Notes: generated by a model not told the origin, from the letters alone. DNA of 50,987 nt from Fictibacillus sp. FJAT-27399 (GCF_001510655.1 NZ_LMVC01000002.1:1367003-1417989), one strand, 5' to 3'. Shown: positions 7,122 through 15,524, counted from the stretch's first letter. Made by a program: numbers and translations.

Positions 7122-7249
7122 TTAGTGGACTAAAGGGTTTGTTGCAATCATTAAGATCCTATAACAAAAGACATATGTAAGATGGCTAAACCGAACCATC
7201 TAATAATCGCTAGGACGTTTTTACTTCTGGGAGGGTATCCATATGGCAA

Positions 7250-7489
7250 ATGCAAGGCTGCATTGTAGGGATTGAAATCCTAAAAGTACTCGATTTAATG
7301 GCGAGCTCAATCAATCCCAAAGACTTTGATGCCGGATGGAATTTTGCCGTATACACCGCCAAAGGCTTTGTAAATAGCTTTTTGTTCAGTCTGGACCACG
7401 AGAAGTTCAACCATGCCCTTTTTGATATTGCTGTGGCTACAAGGCATGAAGGGGACTTCAACCGTCTGCGGGAGGAAGCCGGAAGCTAA
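7250..7489 (+). CDS. Small hypothetical protein or 5'-truncated gene
   Basis: A 79-residue frame with natural-looking composition (a hydrophobic helix GIEILKVLDLMASSI, then WNFAVYTAKGFVNSFLFSLDHEKFNHALFDIAV). I do not recognise it. The frame stays open upstream to a TAG at 7211. GGGAGGG at 7230 is too far from this ATG to be its ribosome binding site, so the 5' end may be missing. It ends 37 bp before the alkA-type gene. It may be a relic like its neighbours. Confidence 0.35.
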   Translation: MQGCIVGIEILKVLDLMASSINPKDFDAGWNFAVYTAKGFVNSFLFSLDHEKFNHALFDIAVATRHEGDFNRLREEAGS

Positions 7490-7525
7490 TCGACTTCCTA
7501 TATTAAAAAGCTTAGGAGATTGTTT

Positions 7526-8432
7526 ATGTGGAGTGACAAAGGAAAATATATTGAGATCAAACGGCATGATGTTCTTTTTGAAGAGTGTCTTCGTTATTTA
7601 AACCGAAATCAAAATGAACTGCTGCATTCCGTGGATATGGACAACAAATCTGTAAGGAAGGCGGTTAGATGTGAAAAAGAGTGTGTTTTGATTCAGTTGG
7701 AGGCCACAGATCAGCACCTCGTTCTATCATTTCCAATCAAAGTTCCCGATCACAATACAAAAGCAGAGATTGTTCATCACGTCATCGATTGGATGGATTT
7801 GGAACGGGATTTAACCCCTTTCTATCAAATGGCAGAAGAAGACCGTATTTTGCGTAGTTGTCCCAGGGCGGGAAGGGCTGAGAATCATTGGAGTGCCTGA
7901 CCTGTTTGAAGCCTTGGCCTGGTCTATAATGGGGCAGCAAGTCAGCCTTCACGTGGCTTATTTATTGAAGAGGCGGTTAGTTGAACACTTCGGAGAAAAC
8001 ATGGCATTTAACGGAAAAGATTATTGGATGTTTCCTGAGCCTGATAAAGTCGCCAATCTTACTAAAGAAAATTTGCTCTCCCTAAAGTTCACAAACCGAA
8101 AGGCAGAGTACTTGTTAGATGCTGCTGAATTAATCTCTAACGGCAGATTAACCAAAACAGGACTCCAAGAACTGCCCCTTCACGAGATGGAAAAGAAATT
8201 GACTTCGATCCGCGGAATAGGGAGCAGGTCAGCAAACTATGTCATCATGAGGTGCCTGCGCCATCCTGATGCATTTCCTGCTGCAGACGCTGGTTTGCAT
8301 AACGCGTTAAAAAAGGTGCTTGGTTCCTACTCCAAGCCAAGCCTTCCAGAAATCATCGAGTGGTCTCAAAATTGGACAGGCTGGAGGGCCTATGCCACCT
8401 TTTATTTATGGATGGAGCTGGCAGCTGGATAA
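7526..8432 (+). pseudogene. alkA: Frameshifted DNA-3-methyladenine glycosylase (AlkA type)
   Basis: Two overlapping frames together make a full AlkA-type protein of about 300 residues. The first (7526 to about 7870) holds the N-terminal domain and the second (through 8432) the HhH-GPD domain: PDLFEALAWSIMGQQVSLHVA, the helix-hairpin-helix LTSIRGIGSRSANYV and the catalytic loop FPAADAGLHNALKKV, whose Asp is the expected catalytic residue. AlkA removes alkylated purines from DNA. The shift lies at about 7865-7880, where GRAENHW in the first frame should read GLRIIGV. The ATG at 7526 has AGGAG seven bases upstream. One base is gained or lost; sequencing error cannot be excluded. Confidence 0.85.
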
Positions 8433-8443
8433 TCTCTTTTATA

Positions 8444-9370
8444 TTACATATTGCTCACACTCGGCTCTAAAATTGAAAAACGGTTGTTAACGGTATCGAG
8501 GTTCGCCTGTGCACCGATTGGGATGGCTGCCTTATAATACCCATGTGCTGTTGTAACATTTGTCATGAGCGGCTTCCCAAGTGGTACGACAAACGTAGTA
8601 ATGAGCTGATCATACGTTACACCGTACGCCGGTTCACACGCTGTACATTCACCCATCACAATGCCTGCACAATCATCAAATTTACCCGCAATTTTTAAAT
8701 GATTGAGATACCGGTAAACCGCGTTAATCGGTTCATGGGTCTCCTCTATCACTAAAATTTTTCCTGCTGTATCAATCTCAAACGGAGTTCCAAGTGAATG
8801 CACAAGCGAGGTCAAATTGCCGCCAACAACTTCTCCCGTTATATTTCCTTGTACTCTGCTAATTTGAGGAATACCCGGCGGATTAACAATTTGCCGGGGT
8901 GACTGAACAGTGGAAGTTGCCTGGAAAAACTGTTGGTAGCTATAAGCCGGTGTATTTGGATTAAAGTCCAGCAGGAGAAGGCTCTGAAAGGTGATTAAAT
9001 CGGTATATTGATACAGTACATTCAGCAGGATCGTAATATCGCTGTAACCTGATACGATTTTTGGATTCTGCCGGATGACATCAAAATCCAGATACGGCAG
9101 AATTCCCTCTACTCCTACTCCCCCTCTTGTCGGCAAAATCATTTTCACCTTTTTATTCGTAAACATCGCCATTAAATCAGCTGCCCGCTGTTCATCCGTT
9201 CCGGCCAAAAAACCAGTATTCGTGTAAACATTTTTCCCGAGGACAATATTGAATCCAAAATTTCGCAGCGTGTTTAATCCTTCATTAATTATTTGGGCCT
9301 CCAGAGGGCTTCCTAGTGTCACGATCCCGATGGTGTCCCCTCTCTGCAGTATCGGTGGTTTAACAGCCAT
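8444..9370 (-). CDS. S66-family LD-carboxypeptidase (LdcA/MccF type)
   Basis: A 308-residue cytoplasmic serine peptidase of family S66. The nucleophile is Ser110 in GYSDIT. The catalytic Glu is 209 or 210 in VIEETHEP, and the His is His276 in TTAHGYYKAAIPIG, all at family spacing. The N-terminal block RGDTIGIVTLGSP is typical. Members either trim the C-terminal D-Ala from the tetrapeptide of recycled peptidoglycan or hydrolyse microcin C-like peptides; sequence alone does not separate these. There is no signal peptide, so it acts in the cytoplasm. It converges on the alkA-type gene with only 11 bp between stops. The start codon is ATG at 9370, followed by MAVKPPILQRGD. Confidence 0.88.
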   Translation of the reverse strand: MAVKPPILQRGDTIGIVTLGSPLEAQIINEGLNTLRNFGFNIVLGKNVYTNTGFLAGTDEQRAADLMAMFTNKKVKMILPTRGGVGVEGILPYLDFDVIRQNPKIVSGYSDITILLNVLYQYTDLITFQSLLLLDFNPNTPAYSYQQFFQATSTVQSPRQIVNPPGIPQISRVQGNITGEVVGGNLTSLVHSLGTPFEIDTAGKILVIEETHEPINAVYRYLNHLKIAGKFDDCAGIVMGECTACEPAYGVTYDQLITTFVVPLGKPLMTNVTTAHGYYKAAIPIGAQANLDTVNNRFSILEPSVSNM

Positions 9371-9573
9371 ACCTTCATCCCTCCATCAGCACGGTTTCCC
9401 ATCGAGATTCCATCGATTATGTATATTAGAGTGATGATTTTCCTATAACTATATTTTTTCAATTCCTCCAATCAAAATACTAAAAAGGGAACGAACCGGG
9501 TATGTAGAAGTATATAGATATACCATCGTGCCATTTTGGCAATCTCAAATGAAAGGGAGAAAGGGGAATTTCC

Positions 9574-9744
9574 ATGAAAGAATACAAGGTTATTGAATCC
9601 AGCGGGAGGTTTACTTTCAGCCTGGAAACGTTAAGAGACTCAAATACTCCATTGTCCAGAGAGGAAGCCGAACAGATTAAAGAAAGGCTGGAAGAGTGCG
9701 TTCCCTTTCAGCTTGAAGTTGTAAAAATTAATTCAACGGAATGA
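9574..9744 (+). CDS. Small conserved-looking protein of 56 residues
   Basis: ATG at 9574 is preceded by AAAGGGG eight bases upstream, and the stop is followed at once by a terminator. The product begins MKEYKVIESSGRFTF and ends in an amphipathic helix (REEAEQIKERLEECV) and a strand (FQLEVVKI). A beta-alpha-beta mini-fold is plausible. I know no family or function. Confidence 0.65.
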   Translation: MKEYKVIESSGRFTFSLETLRDSNTPLSREEAEQIKERLEECVPFQLEVVKINSTE

Positions 9745-9771
9745 AACCTGCCCTGTGAGGCAGGTTTTCTT
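9744..9771. terminator. Bidirectional terminator
   Basis: AAACCTGCC and GGCAGGTTT hairpin with a T-tract, between the convergent small gene and the DUF2325 gene. Confidence 0.8.
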
Positions 9772-9772
9772 A

Positions 9773-10099
9773 TTACCCATTAACGGCTATCTTCTTCCGT
9801 TTTGTGCGATTGCTTAAAAGCTCCGATTTTTCAAGTACAGCATAGATCGAGCACCAGGACCTCTTGGAAAAATAGATGGGAACACTCTGTTTGTTCGCCT
9901 TTTTCTTAATCGCTGCTGAAAACTCATGGTTTATAAAATCGGTCAGGACCAGAACCAAGTTCACATGACTTGGAATCTCCTTTTGAGACATTCTAGCTTT
10001 TCTTCCGCTCACATGAATGATCTCCCTTATGTCTTGATGCTCCAGTTTCTTCGTAATTTTCCCAAGATGATCTCCACCAACAATTAATAACGACGACAT
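9773..10099 (-). CDS. DUF2325 domain protein downstream of SAM riboswitches
   Basis: A 108-residue protein with the DUF2325 pattern: SLLIVGGDHLGKITKKLE at the N-terminus, a Rossmann-like alternation (NLVLVLTDFINHEF) and a basic C-terminus (FSKRSWCSIYAVLEK). The domain has no established function. ATG at 10099 is preceded by AGGGAG. It is the first gene after the two SAM-I riboswitches and three terminators at 10155-10606 on the same strand, with only about 55 bp between the last hairpin and the start. As the sequence stands its transcription would be controlled by S-adenosylmethionine, unless a private promoter lies in that gap; I see none that is convincing. Confidence 0.85.
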   Translation of the reverse strand: MSSLLIVGGDHLGKITKKLEHQDIREIIHVSGRKARMSQKEIPSHVNLVLVLTDFINHEFSAAIKKKANKQSVPIYFSKRSWCSIYAVLEKSELLSNRTKRKKIAVNG

Positions 10100-10154
10100 A
10101 CCAGCATCTCCCTTCTCTCTCTTATTTCAACTATTTCTTTTTGCTCGAGCTGAG

Positions 10155-10200
10155 TAAAAAAAACAAAGGCATACATCCCAAAAAGAGAGTTGCCTTTGGT
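10155..10200 (-). terminator. Terminator 3 of the SAM-riboswitch leader
   Basis: On the minus strand CAAAGGCA and TGCCTTTG pair around an 18-20-base loop, followed by eight T. The bases before it (GCTGATTGG, then AAACCAAAGGC) repeat those before terminator 1, pointing to duplication of a leader unit. Confidence 0.8.
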
Positions 10201-10264
10201 TTTCCAATCAGCAGCAAAAAAGAATATACAAATATCCCTATGGATTTACTCTGTTTTATACCGT

Positions 10265-10308
10265 AATAAAAACCTCTTCCTACTACGATCACGTAATAAG
10301 AAGAGGTT
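10265..10308 (-). terminator. Terminator 2 (expression platform of SAM riboswitch 2)
   Basis: AACCTCTTC and GAAGAGGTT form a perfect 9-bp stem followed by TTTATT on the minus strand. The upstream arm with its flank (CTTCTTATT, 10295-10303) is exactly complementary to the P1 3' strand AATAAGAAG of aptamer 2 (10327-10335), the expected antiterminator. Confidence 0.85.
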
Positions 10309-10326
10309 AGACATAACCAAATTACA

Positions 10327-10428
10327 CTTCTTATTGTCCAAGCCAAAGCTTGTTGGAATTGGCACAGTTCCCTCTGTGGGACCGCTGCCGAGACTTCAAA
10401 GGGCCAAATCCCTCCACTGAAAAAAAAG
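10327..10428 (-). promoter_or_regulatory. SAM-I (S-box) riboswitch aptamer 2
   Basis: The minus strand shows the S-box core in order: GTGGAGGGA, TTGGCCC, a TGAAGTCTCGGCAGC junction (consensus TGAAACCTCGGCAACC), a P3 hairpin with GGTCCC/GGGAAC, TGTGCCAATTCC, and a P4 hairpin CAAGC-TTTG-GCTTG. The P1 3' strand AATAAGAAG (10327-10335) pairs with CTTTTTTTT (10420-10428), which is also the poly-U tract of terminator 1. SAM binding should stabilise P1 and allow terminator 2; without SAM, AATAAGAAG is free to form the antiterminator. Confidence 0.88.
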
Positions 10429-10475
10429 AAAACCAAAAGGCCATGTCTGCTAATGTTGAGACACGGCCTTTGGTT
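10420..10475 (-). terminator. Terminator 1 (expression platform of SAM riboswitch 1)
   Basis: On the minus strand AACCAAAGGCCGTGTCT pairs with AGACATGGCCTTTTGGTT, and a T-rich tract follows. Its poly-U appears to double as the P1 5' strand of aptamer 2. Confidence 0.88.
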
Positions 10476-10500
10476 TACCAATCAGCTGCACGATATTTTT

Positions 10501-10606
10501 TTACTCAATAAAAAGCTGATGCTTGTTGGATTTGGCACAGTTCTCTCGTTAAAGAGTCCACTGCCGAGGTTTCGCAGGGCCAATTCCCTCCACCTCTCAG
10601 AATAAG
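10501..10606 (-). promoter_or_regulatory. SAM-I (S-box) riboswitch aptamer 1
   Basis: The minus strand reads through the S-box consensus: GAGAGGTGGAGGGA, TTGGCCC, GAAACCTCGGCA, P3 with CAGT/ACTG, GTGCCAAATCC and P4 AAGC-ATCA-GCTT. P1 is TTATTC (10600-10605) with GAGTAA (10501-10506). A short ATCAGCT in P4 can pair with AGCTGAT just before terminator 1, a possible antiterminator. The class is established (RF00162-type); assignment here is by eye. Confidence 0.92.
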
Positions 10607-10782
10607 AAAAAATTTATGGAGTTTTTAATTCATATAATCCTCATCGGATTAATTGTTATTAAAACAGGTATGCAATGGAAAGTCAATAACTTTTTTGAAA
10701 AATCTAAATTTTATTTATGTGAATGCTTACTACATAAATCCAGCCGTCCTTCCTCATACTATCTTTTGGGAGGTTATTCGTT

Positions 10783-11649
10783 ATGTTACTTTCATGGTTA
10801 ACCGGTATGCTGCTGGCCGTACAGCCTGTCTATACGCCTGAGAGTATATCATTGATTCAGCAAGGCCAAACCATCGCAATTATTGATCGAAAAGACTTTA
10901 TGGTCCCGCTGCCTGGTACGCCTATCATAGACGGTGAAAAATTCGAGTCGTTTGCTGCAAAATTGGAAGGTCAGGTTTACCGTCCGCCTCTTAATGCAAG
11001 AATTAATGATTTAGGAGGAATTACTCCTGGAGAAAACGGTTCCATGCTCTACAAAAAAGCGTTTAAAGAGCAATTCTATGCCAGCTTTTTCAGCAAGGGG
11101 CCTCATAAACTTGAAGTCCCTCTAATAACGGTCCACCCCAGGGTTGACAGTGAGCTGCTTGGAAATATCAGGACCAATCACCTTGCTCAGTATGTCACTT
11201 ATTTCAACCGTTCTCATTCATCCAGGACCCATAATATTTCACTTGCCGCAAAAGCGATTGATAATCAAGTCGTGTTTCCTGGAGAGACCTTTTCCTTTAA
11301 CAGGGTCGTAGGAAGACGGACTACGGACAAAGGGTACATGCGTGCACCTGTTATTGTTCGTGGAGAGCTTTCAGAAGGAGTTGGCGGAGGAATCTGCCAG
11401 GTCTCCTCTACTCTTTTTAATGCCGTGGACCGGGCTGGACTTCATATTGTGCAGCGTTTTTCACACAGCCGAAGTGTACCTTATGTTCCAAAAGGCAGGG
11501 ATGCAACCGTAAGCTGGTACGGGCCTGATTTCCGTTTTCAGAACCGTTATAACCAGCCGATCCTGATCCGGGCCAAAACCTATGGAGGGAGCATGATGGT
11601 GATGATTTCATCTTCTGATGTCATACATGTTCCTTCGAAAAAACATTGA
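10783..11649 (+). CDS. VanW-family protein
   Basis: A 288-residue protein with a short hydrophobic N-terminus (about residues 1-17), probably a signal or anchor. Residues 145-265 form the VanW domain: NISLAAKAIDNQVVFPGETFSFN, then GGGICQVSSTLFNAVDRAGL and the ending VSWYGPDFRFQNRYNQPILI. VanW-type proteins are common in Firmicutes and near cell-wall genes; biochemical role is unknown and the name comes from vancomycin clusters, so no resistance is implied. ATG at 10783 follows GGGAGG. It lies divergent from the SAM riboswitch leader at 10606, so the 175-bp gap between must carry two promoters. Confidence 0.9.
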   Translation: MLLSWLTGMLLAVQPVYTPESISLIQQGQTIAIIDRKDFMVPLPGTPIIDGEKFESFAAKLEGQVYRPPLNARINDLGGITPGENGSMLYKKAFKEQFYASFFSKGPHKLEVPLITVHPRVDSELLGNIRTNHLAQYVTYFNRSHSSRTHNISLAAKAIDNQVVFPGETFSFNRVVGRRTTDKGYMRAPVIVRGELSEGVGGGICQVSSTLFNAVDRAGLHIVQRFSHSRSVPYVPKGRDATVSWYGPDFRFQNRYNQPILIRAKTYGGSMMVMISSSDVIHVPSKKH

Positions 11650-11769
11650 TTCTTCCGCTCGGATAAGAAATGTGTCAACATTGTTAACCATTGAGCAAAC
11701 CCATTCCAATTTCATAATTGCGGTGTTAGAATAAACGAGGATTTGATCATCTTGGAGAGAAGTGATGAC

Positions 11770-12045
11770 ATGAAAAGTCTTCCGTTTTTCTATATGCTGT
11801 TCTTAATCAATGGATTGCTGCTTGCCGGTGGATTAGTTAGTCCGACTTACCTTGTTGTAGCCCGCTGGAGCATGATCTTCTTTAATATAACGGCCCTTGC
11901 TGCTCTTATTTATTTCAAAGAACATGGCAAGGGAACAAGATGGAGCAAAGTTTCTTCCCGAGGCCGTCTTGTATGGTGGGGAGCTTTCTTGTTCAATGTT
12001 GTTTCTGCAGCGAATGAAGTTCTGCATTCCGGACTATTTCAATAA
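11770..12045 (+). CDS. Small three-helix membrane protein
   Basis: A 91-residue hydrophobic protein with three membrane segments (about residues 5-24, 28-47 and 66-84) and a basic loop between the second and third (KEHGKGTRWSKVSSRGR). I do not recognise a family. ATG at 11770 is preferred over an ATG nine codons upstream, because the upstream stretch has no hydrophobic start and GGAGAGAAGTGAT lies before 11770. Followed by a terminator. Confidence 0.6.
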   Translation: MKSLPFFYMLFLINGLLLAGGLVSPTYLVVARWSMIFFNITALAALIYFKEHGKGTRWSKVSSRGRLVWWGAFLFNVVSAANEVLHSGLFQ

Positions 12046-12056
12046 TTTAAATTTAC

Positions 12057-12082
12057 AGCTCAGCCTAATGCTGGGCTTTTTT
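12057..12082 (+). terminator. Terminator of the small membrane protein gene
   Basis: AGCTCAGC and GCTGGGCT pair, followed by TTTTTTATTTT. Confidence 0.75.
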
Positions 12083-12124
12083 ATTTTCCCTTAAAAGCAT
12101 GCAAACGGCTGCCCAAGTGATGGA

Positions 12125-12250
12125 TTAGAGTTTAAAAGCCTCTTCCCCATTACTTGCAGCTGTTACTTGATATCCTTCTTTTACTAAAAAACGTTCTACC
12201 GTTTCTTGTATCGAGAGATCATCTTCGACCAGCAGTATTGTATCGCTCAT
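12125..12250 (-). pseudogene. N-terminal stub of a response regulator
   Basis: Forty-one codons encode the start of a receiver domain: MSDTILLVEDDLSIQETVERFLVK is the beta1-alpha1 region with the acidic Glu-Asp-Asp cluster, followed by GYQVTAASNGEEAFKL and a stop. The phospho-acceptor Asp, the conserved Lys and any output domain are absent. The ATG at 12250 has GGTGCGG upstream. Confidence 0.7.
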
Positions 12251-12338
12251 GGACCGCACCTCAACTAAAAGTTTAACGGTACTTATAGAAAAACCTCTTT
12301 GAATCAATGTTCGAATCCACTTTGGGCTAATTCTATTG

Positions 12339-12932
12339 CTAGATTTTCATATTAAAAAGACCCTTGAGCCACTCTGGTTCATCATTTAACAGCCTGGATA
12401 AAAAACGAAGCTGCGGAAAGGGCACCAGATTAAGATTACGGTCCATCTTCTCTCTTTCTACAACAATTCCATTGCGGGCTATATACTCACCAAAAGTCAG
12501 CGTCCTGCTGCAAATTATCACAATATCTGCCGGTTTCAATAATACAATCGCTTTCGCTTCAGAAGATGGTACAGGCTTATCCATGGACTCCCCAAAGTAC
12601 ATGACAGAATATTCACCGTTTACACCTTTAATCAGAACGGGAGCCATTCCTTGTGAATCCTGTGCCCTCACTTTTGTTTCAGGATAATTCCAGCTGGGCG
12701 TATGATAGGTCACTGGGGAATGGATGGTTTTTACATTCATGCCCGATTCTTCATGCAATTCCCTCACCGCTGTCTCGATCGGTGTTTCATTTCCTTCCCG
12801 ATGCCCACCCAGCCTGACGACTCCGAGCTGATCCCCTTTCCTTGTCGGACCGATCTGAAACGGGAAAAGCCCTTTATAGAAGACAAAGATTCCAGCTGTC
12901 ACAAACTGCTTTTCAAACTCTATTGCTCTCAT
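12339..12932 (-). CDS. Nudix hydrolase
   Basis: A 197-residue protein with a perfect Nudix box, G-x5-E-x7-R-E-U-x-E-E-x-G-U, from Gly43 to Met65 (GGHREGNETPIETAVRELHE, then ESGM). The box binds Mg and hydrolyses a nucleoside diphosphate linked to another group; the substrate cannot be told. The C-terminal 100 residues are less usual for small Nudix proteins and carry the basic tail KMDRNLNLVPFPQLRFLSR. Its ATG overlaps the stop of the upstream hydrolase gene (ATGA), so the two form an operon and are probably translationally coupled. Confidence 0.9.
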   Translation of the reverse strand: MRAIEFEKQFVTAGIFVFYKGLFPFQIGPTRKGDQLGVVRLGGHREGNETPIETAVRELHEESGMNVKTIHSPVTYHTPSWNYPETKVRAQDSQGMAPVLIKGVNGEYSVMYFGESMDKPVPSSEAKAIVLLKPADIVIICSRTLTFGEYIARNGIVVEREKMDRNLNLVPFPQLRFLSRLLNDEPEWLKGLFNMKI

Positions 12933-13804
12933 GTTTTATGCCTCATGACAGGATGGAATAGAAATTCTTTGATCACCCTGCTGAATTTTTCAGCTTCTTC
13001 CAAAAAAGGATAATGATTGCTGTCATTAAAAACTTCCAGCTCGGCGTTAGGGATTAGTTCTGCAATTTCCCTAGAGAAAGGAAGAGGGCACTGGACGTCA
13101 TGTGCTCCGCAAATCACCAAAGTTCTGGCAGTAACCTTGTGCAATTGTTTCGTAATATCAAATAGCAGAATTTCCCGTGCAAAAAAGTTCATGCGGGAAG
13201 CAGACATCGATTTGTGGACATCCCCTGTAAAATATTCATCATACCGATCTGGCTCATGCAAGGAGAGTTTCGTCCGCTCCCGGGAGCAGCGGCTGCGTTC
13301 TTCTTCTGATAGGTTCGTTTTCAGGCGTTCGATCAGCATTTGCATCTTTTCAAACTGTGGATGCTCCTGATGATAGATACAATAGGGCGATGAGGAGGCA
13401 TATTCCCTGGCTGCGGAACCGGCAATGATTAAAGAATCAATGGATTGAGGATGCCGCATGCCATAGACAAGCCCAAGCATTCCCCCGGTAGAATGTCCGG
13501 CAACGTTCCAAGACTGAATGCCCAGCTCCAATCTAACTGCTTCCAGATCGAGCACCGTCTCAATCATACTGAGCTGATACGGTTCGTGCGCTTGTTCTGA
13601 CCTTCCCGCTTCTCTCAGATTTACTAGAAATACTTGGTTTGTTTCCGTAAATGTATCAGCAAATCTGTCACCCGTCTCATTAAACTCTGAATAAAGATGG
13701 GTCACACATAACGCAGGTCCCTGTCCTTTACTAAACACTTCAAAGCTTCCGCGTTCCGTTGAAATCATCTTCGTTTCCCAGCGTATCATCTGCCCGACCA
13801 CCAT
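12929..13804 (-). CDS. Alpha/beta hydrolase (prolyl aminopeptidase-like)
   Basis: A 291-residue alpha/beta-hydrolase. The nucleophile elbow is GHSTGG with Ser105. The acid is probably Asp236 in ICGAHDVQCP and the base His264 in DSNHYPF, at usual spacings. The strand LVNLREAGRSE and the helical cap (about 140-210) resemble prolyl iminopeptidases and related esterases. The oxyanion region is CVTHLYSE rather than the common HGGPG, so the proline-peptidase function is doubtful. No signal peptide. ATG at 13804 follows AGGATCTGG; an in-frame ATG five codons later is an alternative. First gene of an operon with the Nudix gene. Confidence 0.88.
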   Translation of the reverse strand: MVVGQMIRWETKMISTERGSFEVFSKGQGPALCVTHLYSEFNETGDRFADTFTETNQVFLVNLREAGRSEQAHEPYQLSMIETVLDLEAVRLELGIQSWNVAGHSTGGMLGLVYGMRHPQSIDSLIIAGSAAREYASSSPYCIYHQEHPQFEKMQMLIERLKTNLSEEERSRCSRERTKLSLHEPDRYDEYFTGDVHKSMSASRMNFFAREILLFDITKQLHKVTARTLVICGAHDVQCPLPFSREIAELIPNAELEVFNDSNHYPFLEEAEKFSRVIKEFLFHPVMRHKT

Positions 13805-13866
13805 CCAGATCCTATAATTTCCTGACCTTCCACTCTACCTATATACTCCATTTGAGTTTCATATCC

Positions 13867-14216
13867 TTATGATTGTTTAGCAGGATCAGGATTCCACTGC
13901 AGCAATTGGCCGGCATGCGTCAGACCGCCTCCGAATCCATAAAGCAAAAGGATGTCTCCGTCGTTCAACTTTCCTTTTTTTATAGCCAGATCCAGCGCCA
14001 GCGGAATGGAAACCGAGGAAGTATTTCCGCAATACTCCATGCTGGTGAGCATTTTTTCTGCGGGAAACCCTACTTTTTCACAAATGGATTCTATCATTCT
14101 CAAGTTTGCGCTGTGCGGTACGTCACTCGTATCGACGAGCTTCTGCAGATCTTCGTTTGTCAGGACTTTCTCCGGTACATACGTGCCGATGCCGTAAGCC
14201 TTGCTTTTGATTTCAT
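13867..14216 (-). pseudogene. Beta-ketoacyl-ACP synthase III (FabH type) with internal deletion
   Basis: The N-terminus AYGIGTYVPEKVLTNEDLQK, then VDTSD, joins directly and in frame to VPHSANLRMIESICEKVGFP and a normal KAS III C-terminus with EYCGNTSSVSIPLALD (the Asn region of the active site) and GFGGGLTHAGQLL. Roughly 200 residues, including the catalytic Cys, are lost. The reading frame matching the N-terminus lacks a start; the ATG at 14216, behind a good AGGAGG, is in a different frame, so there is also an early frameshift. Confidence 0.8.
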
Positions 14217-14265
14217 ACTCAGCCTCCTAATATTATAGGTTGGTAATATTACTAGGTGCTAACTC

Positions 14266-15523
14266 ATGAATAAGTTTACCATGGATTCCCAGAAAATCAA
14301 TTGGATTGATTTTCTCTTACTAAACATTTTGTCGAACGATTAATATTCACTAAAAAGGATTTTACTTTTACAGGGCTGTCGTTCTCTATCTATTTAATTT
14401 CAGAGACCTGGTTTGTTATACGTGCTCTAGAAGCCCCATCAAAGCTTGGAATTATTATGATGCTCACCTCCATTCCACGGGTACTGCTCATGTCAATCGG
14501 CGGTGTTCTTGCTGACCGGATGAAGCGGTCGCATGTGATCTTCATTTCCAATCTTACGAGAGGATTACTTGTACTTGGCTTAGTTCTTTTGATCATGAAC
14601 GACAGTATGAACCTGATTTTCCTCGGTATATTTGCTCTTTGTTTTGGTGTACTTGATGCCTTTTACTGGCCGGCGAACCAATCCATGCTTCCCACCATCG
14701 TTGAAAAGGAGCATATGTACGCTCCAACTCTCTCATGCAGACCACTAATCAGCTATCTTTATTAACTGGCCCGGTCATCGCCGGCTTTATCATTAAATTT
14801 GGCTCCTTCAGCGGCGTTTTCGGCTGCACTTCTATCCTGCTCATCTGCAGCAGCATTCTTATCTCGCAAATCTGCTATCCAGATCAGCAATCAAAAGAAA
14901 CAAAAAAAAGAGAATCCACATTTCAGCAGTTAAAGGAAGGCATTGTCTACGTCAAAAGCGTCCCCTACCTGCTCATAACGATGGCCACTTCAATTTTTGT
15001 CAATCTGTTCTTGGTCGGCCCTCTCAATATCGGATTGCCTCTAATGGTGGATCAGTATTTAAAAGGAGATGTATTGGCGTTAAGCTATCTGGAAAGCTCG
15101 CTTGCTGGCGGTATGGTAGTGGGAGCACTGCTTACTGGGCTATTGAACATAAAAAGAAAACGGCCGGTCATCAGCCTTTCTCTAATCGCTCTTCTCTCGG
15201 TCTTTAATATTTTCTTAAGCCAAATGTCCGCTCTCTGGCATGGTATTTTGCTTCTATCGATGGCAGGTGTATGCTTATCCATCTCAAATATTATCTCTCC
15301 GTCCTTAGTTCAAGAGATGACGGATAAACACATGATGGGCAGAGTGCAAAGCTTAATGGCTACAGCTTCTATGGGATTTGTCCCACTCTCATTCGCTCTT
15401 GTATCCTCTTTACTATCAGGAGGAATTCCGATTGACAAAATTATTTTGGTTTCAAGCGTGGTCCTTACCATGTTTGTGGTTCTCGTGCTTTGGAGAAGCA
15501 AAGTGATCCGAACGATGGACTAA
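14266..15523 (+). pseudogene. Frameshifted MFS transporter
   Basis: Three frames must be joined. The ATG frame from 14266 gives MNKFTMDSQKINWIDFLLLN and stops. A second frame from about 14345 to 14735 carries SETWFVIRALEAPSKLGII and the MFS loop motif GGVLADRMKRS. A third, from 14735 to 15523, carries the C-terminal half with six helices. At about 14725 the missing base turns NSLMQTTNQLSLLTGP out of frame. The combined product would be a 12-helix MFS_3-type exporter of about 415 residues. At least two lesions argue for real decay over sequencing error. Confidence 0.85.
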
Positions 15524-15524
15524 C

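Noticed and set aside
10131-10481. Minus-strand reading frame of 116 codons
   Set aside because: It covers two terminators and SAM-I aptamer 2; the structured RNA explains the sequence and there is no usable start signal.
10783-11649. Glycopeptide resistance suggested by VanW- and VanY-type genes
   Set aside because: The two genes are 32 kb apart, no vanHAX or VanRS-type genes are present, and both families are common housekeeping proteins in Bacilli.
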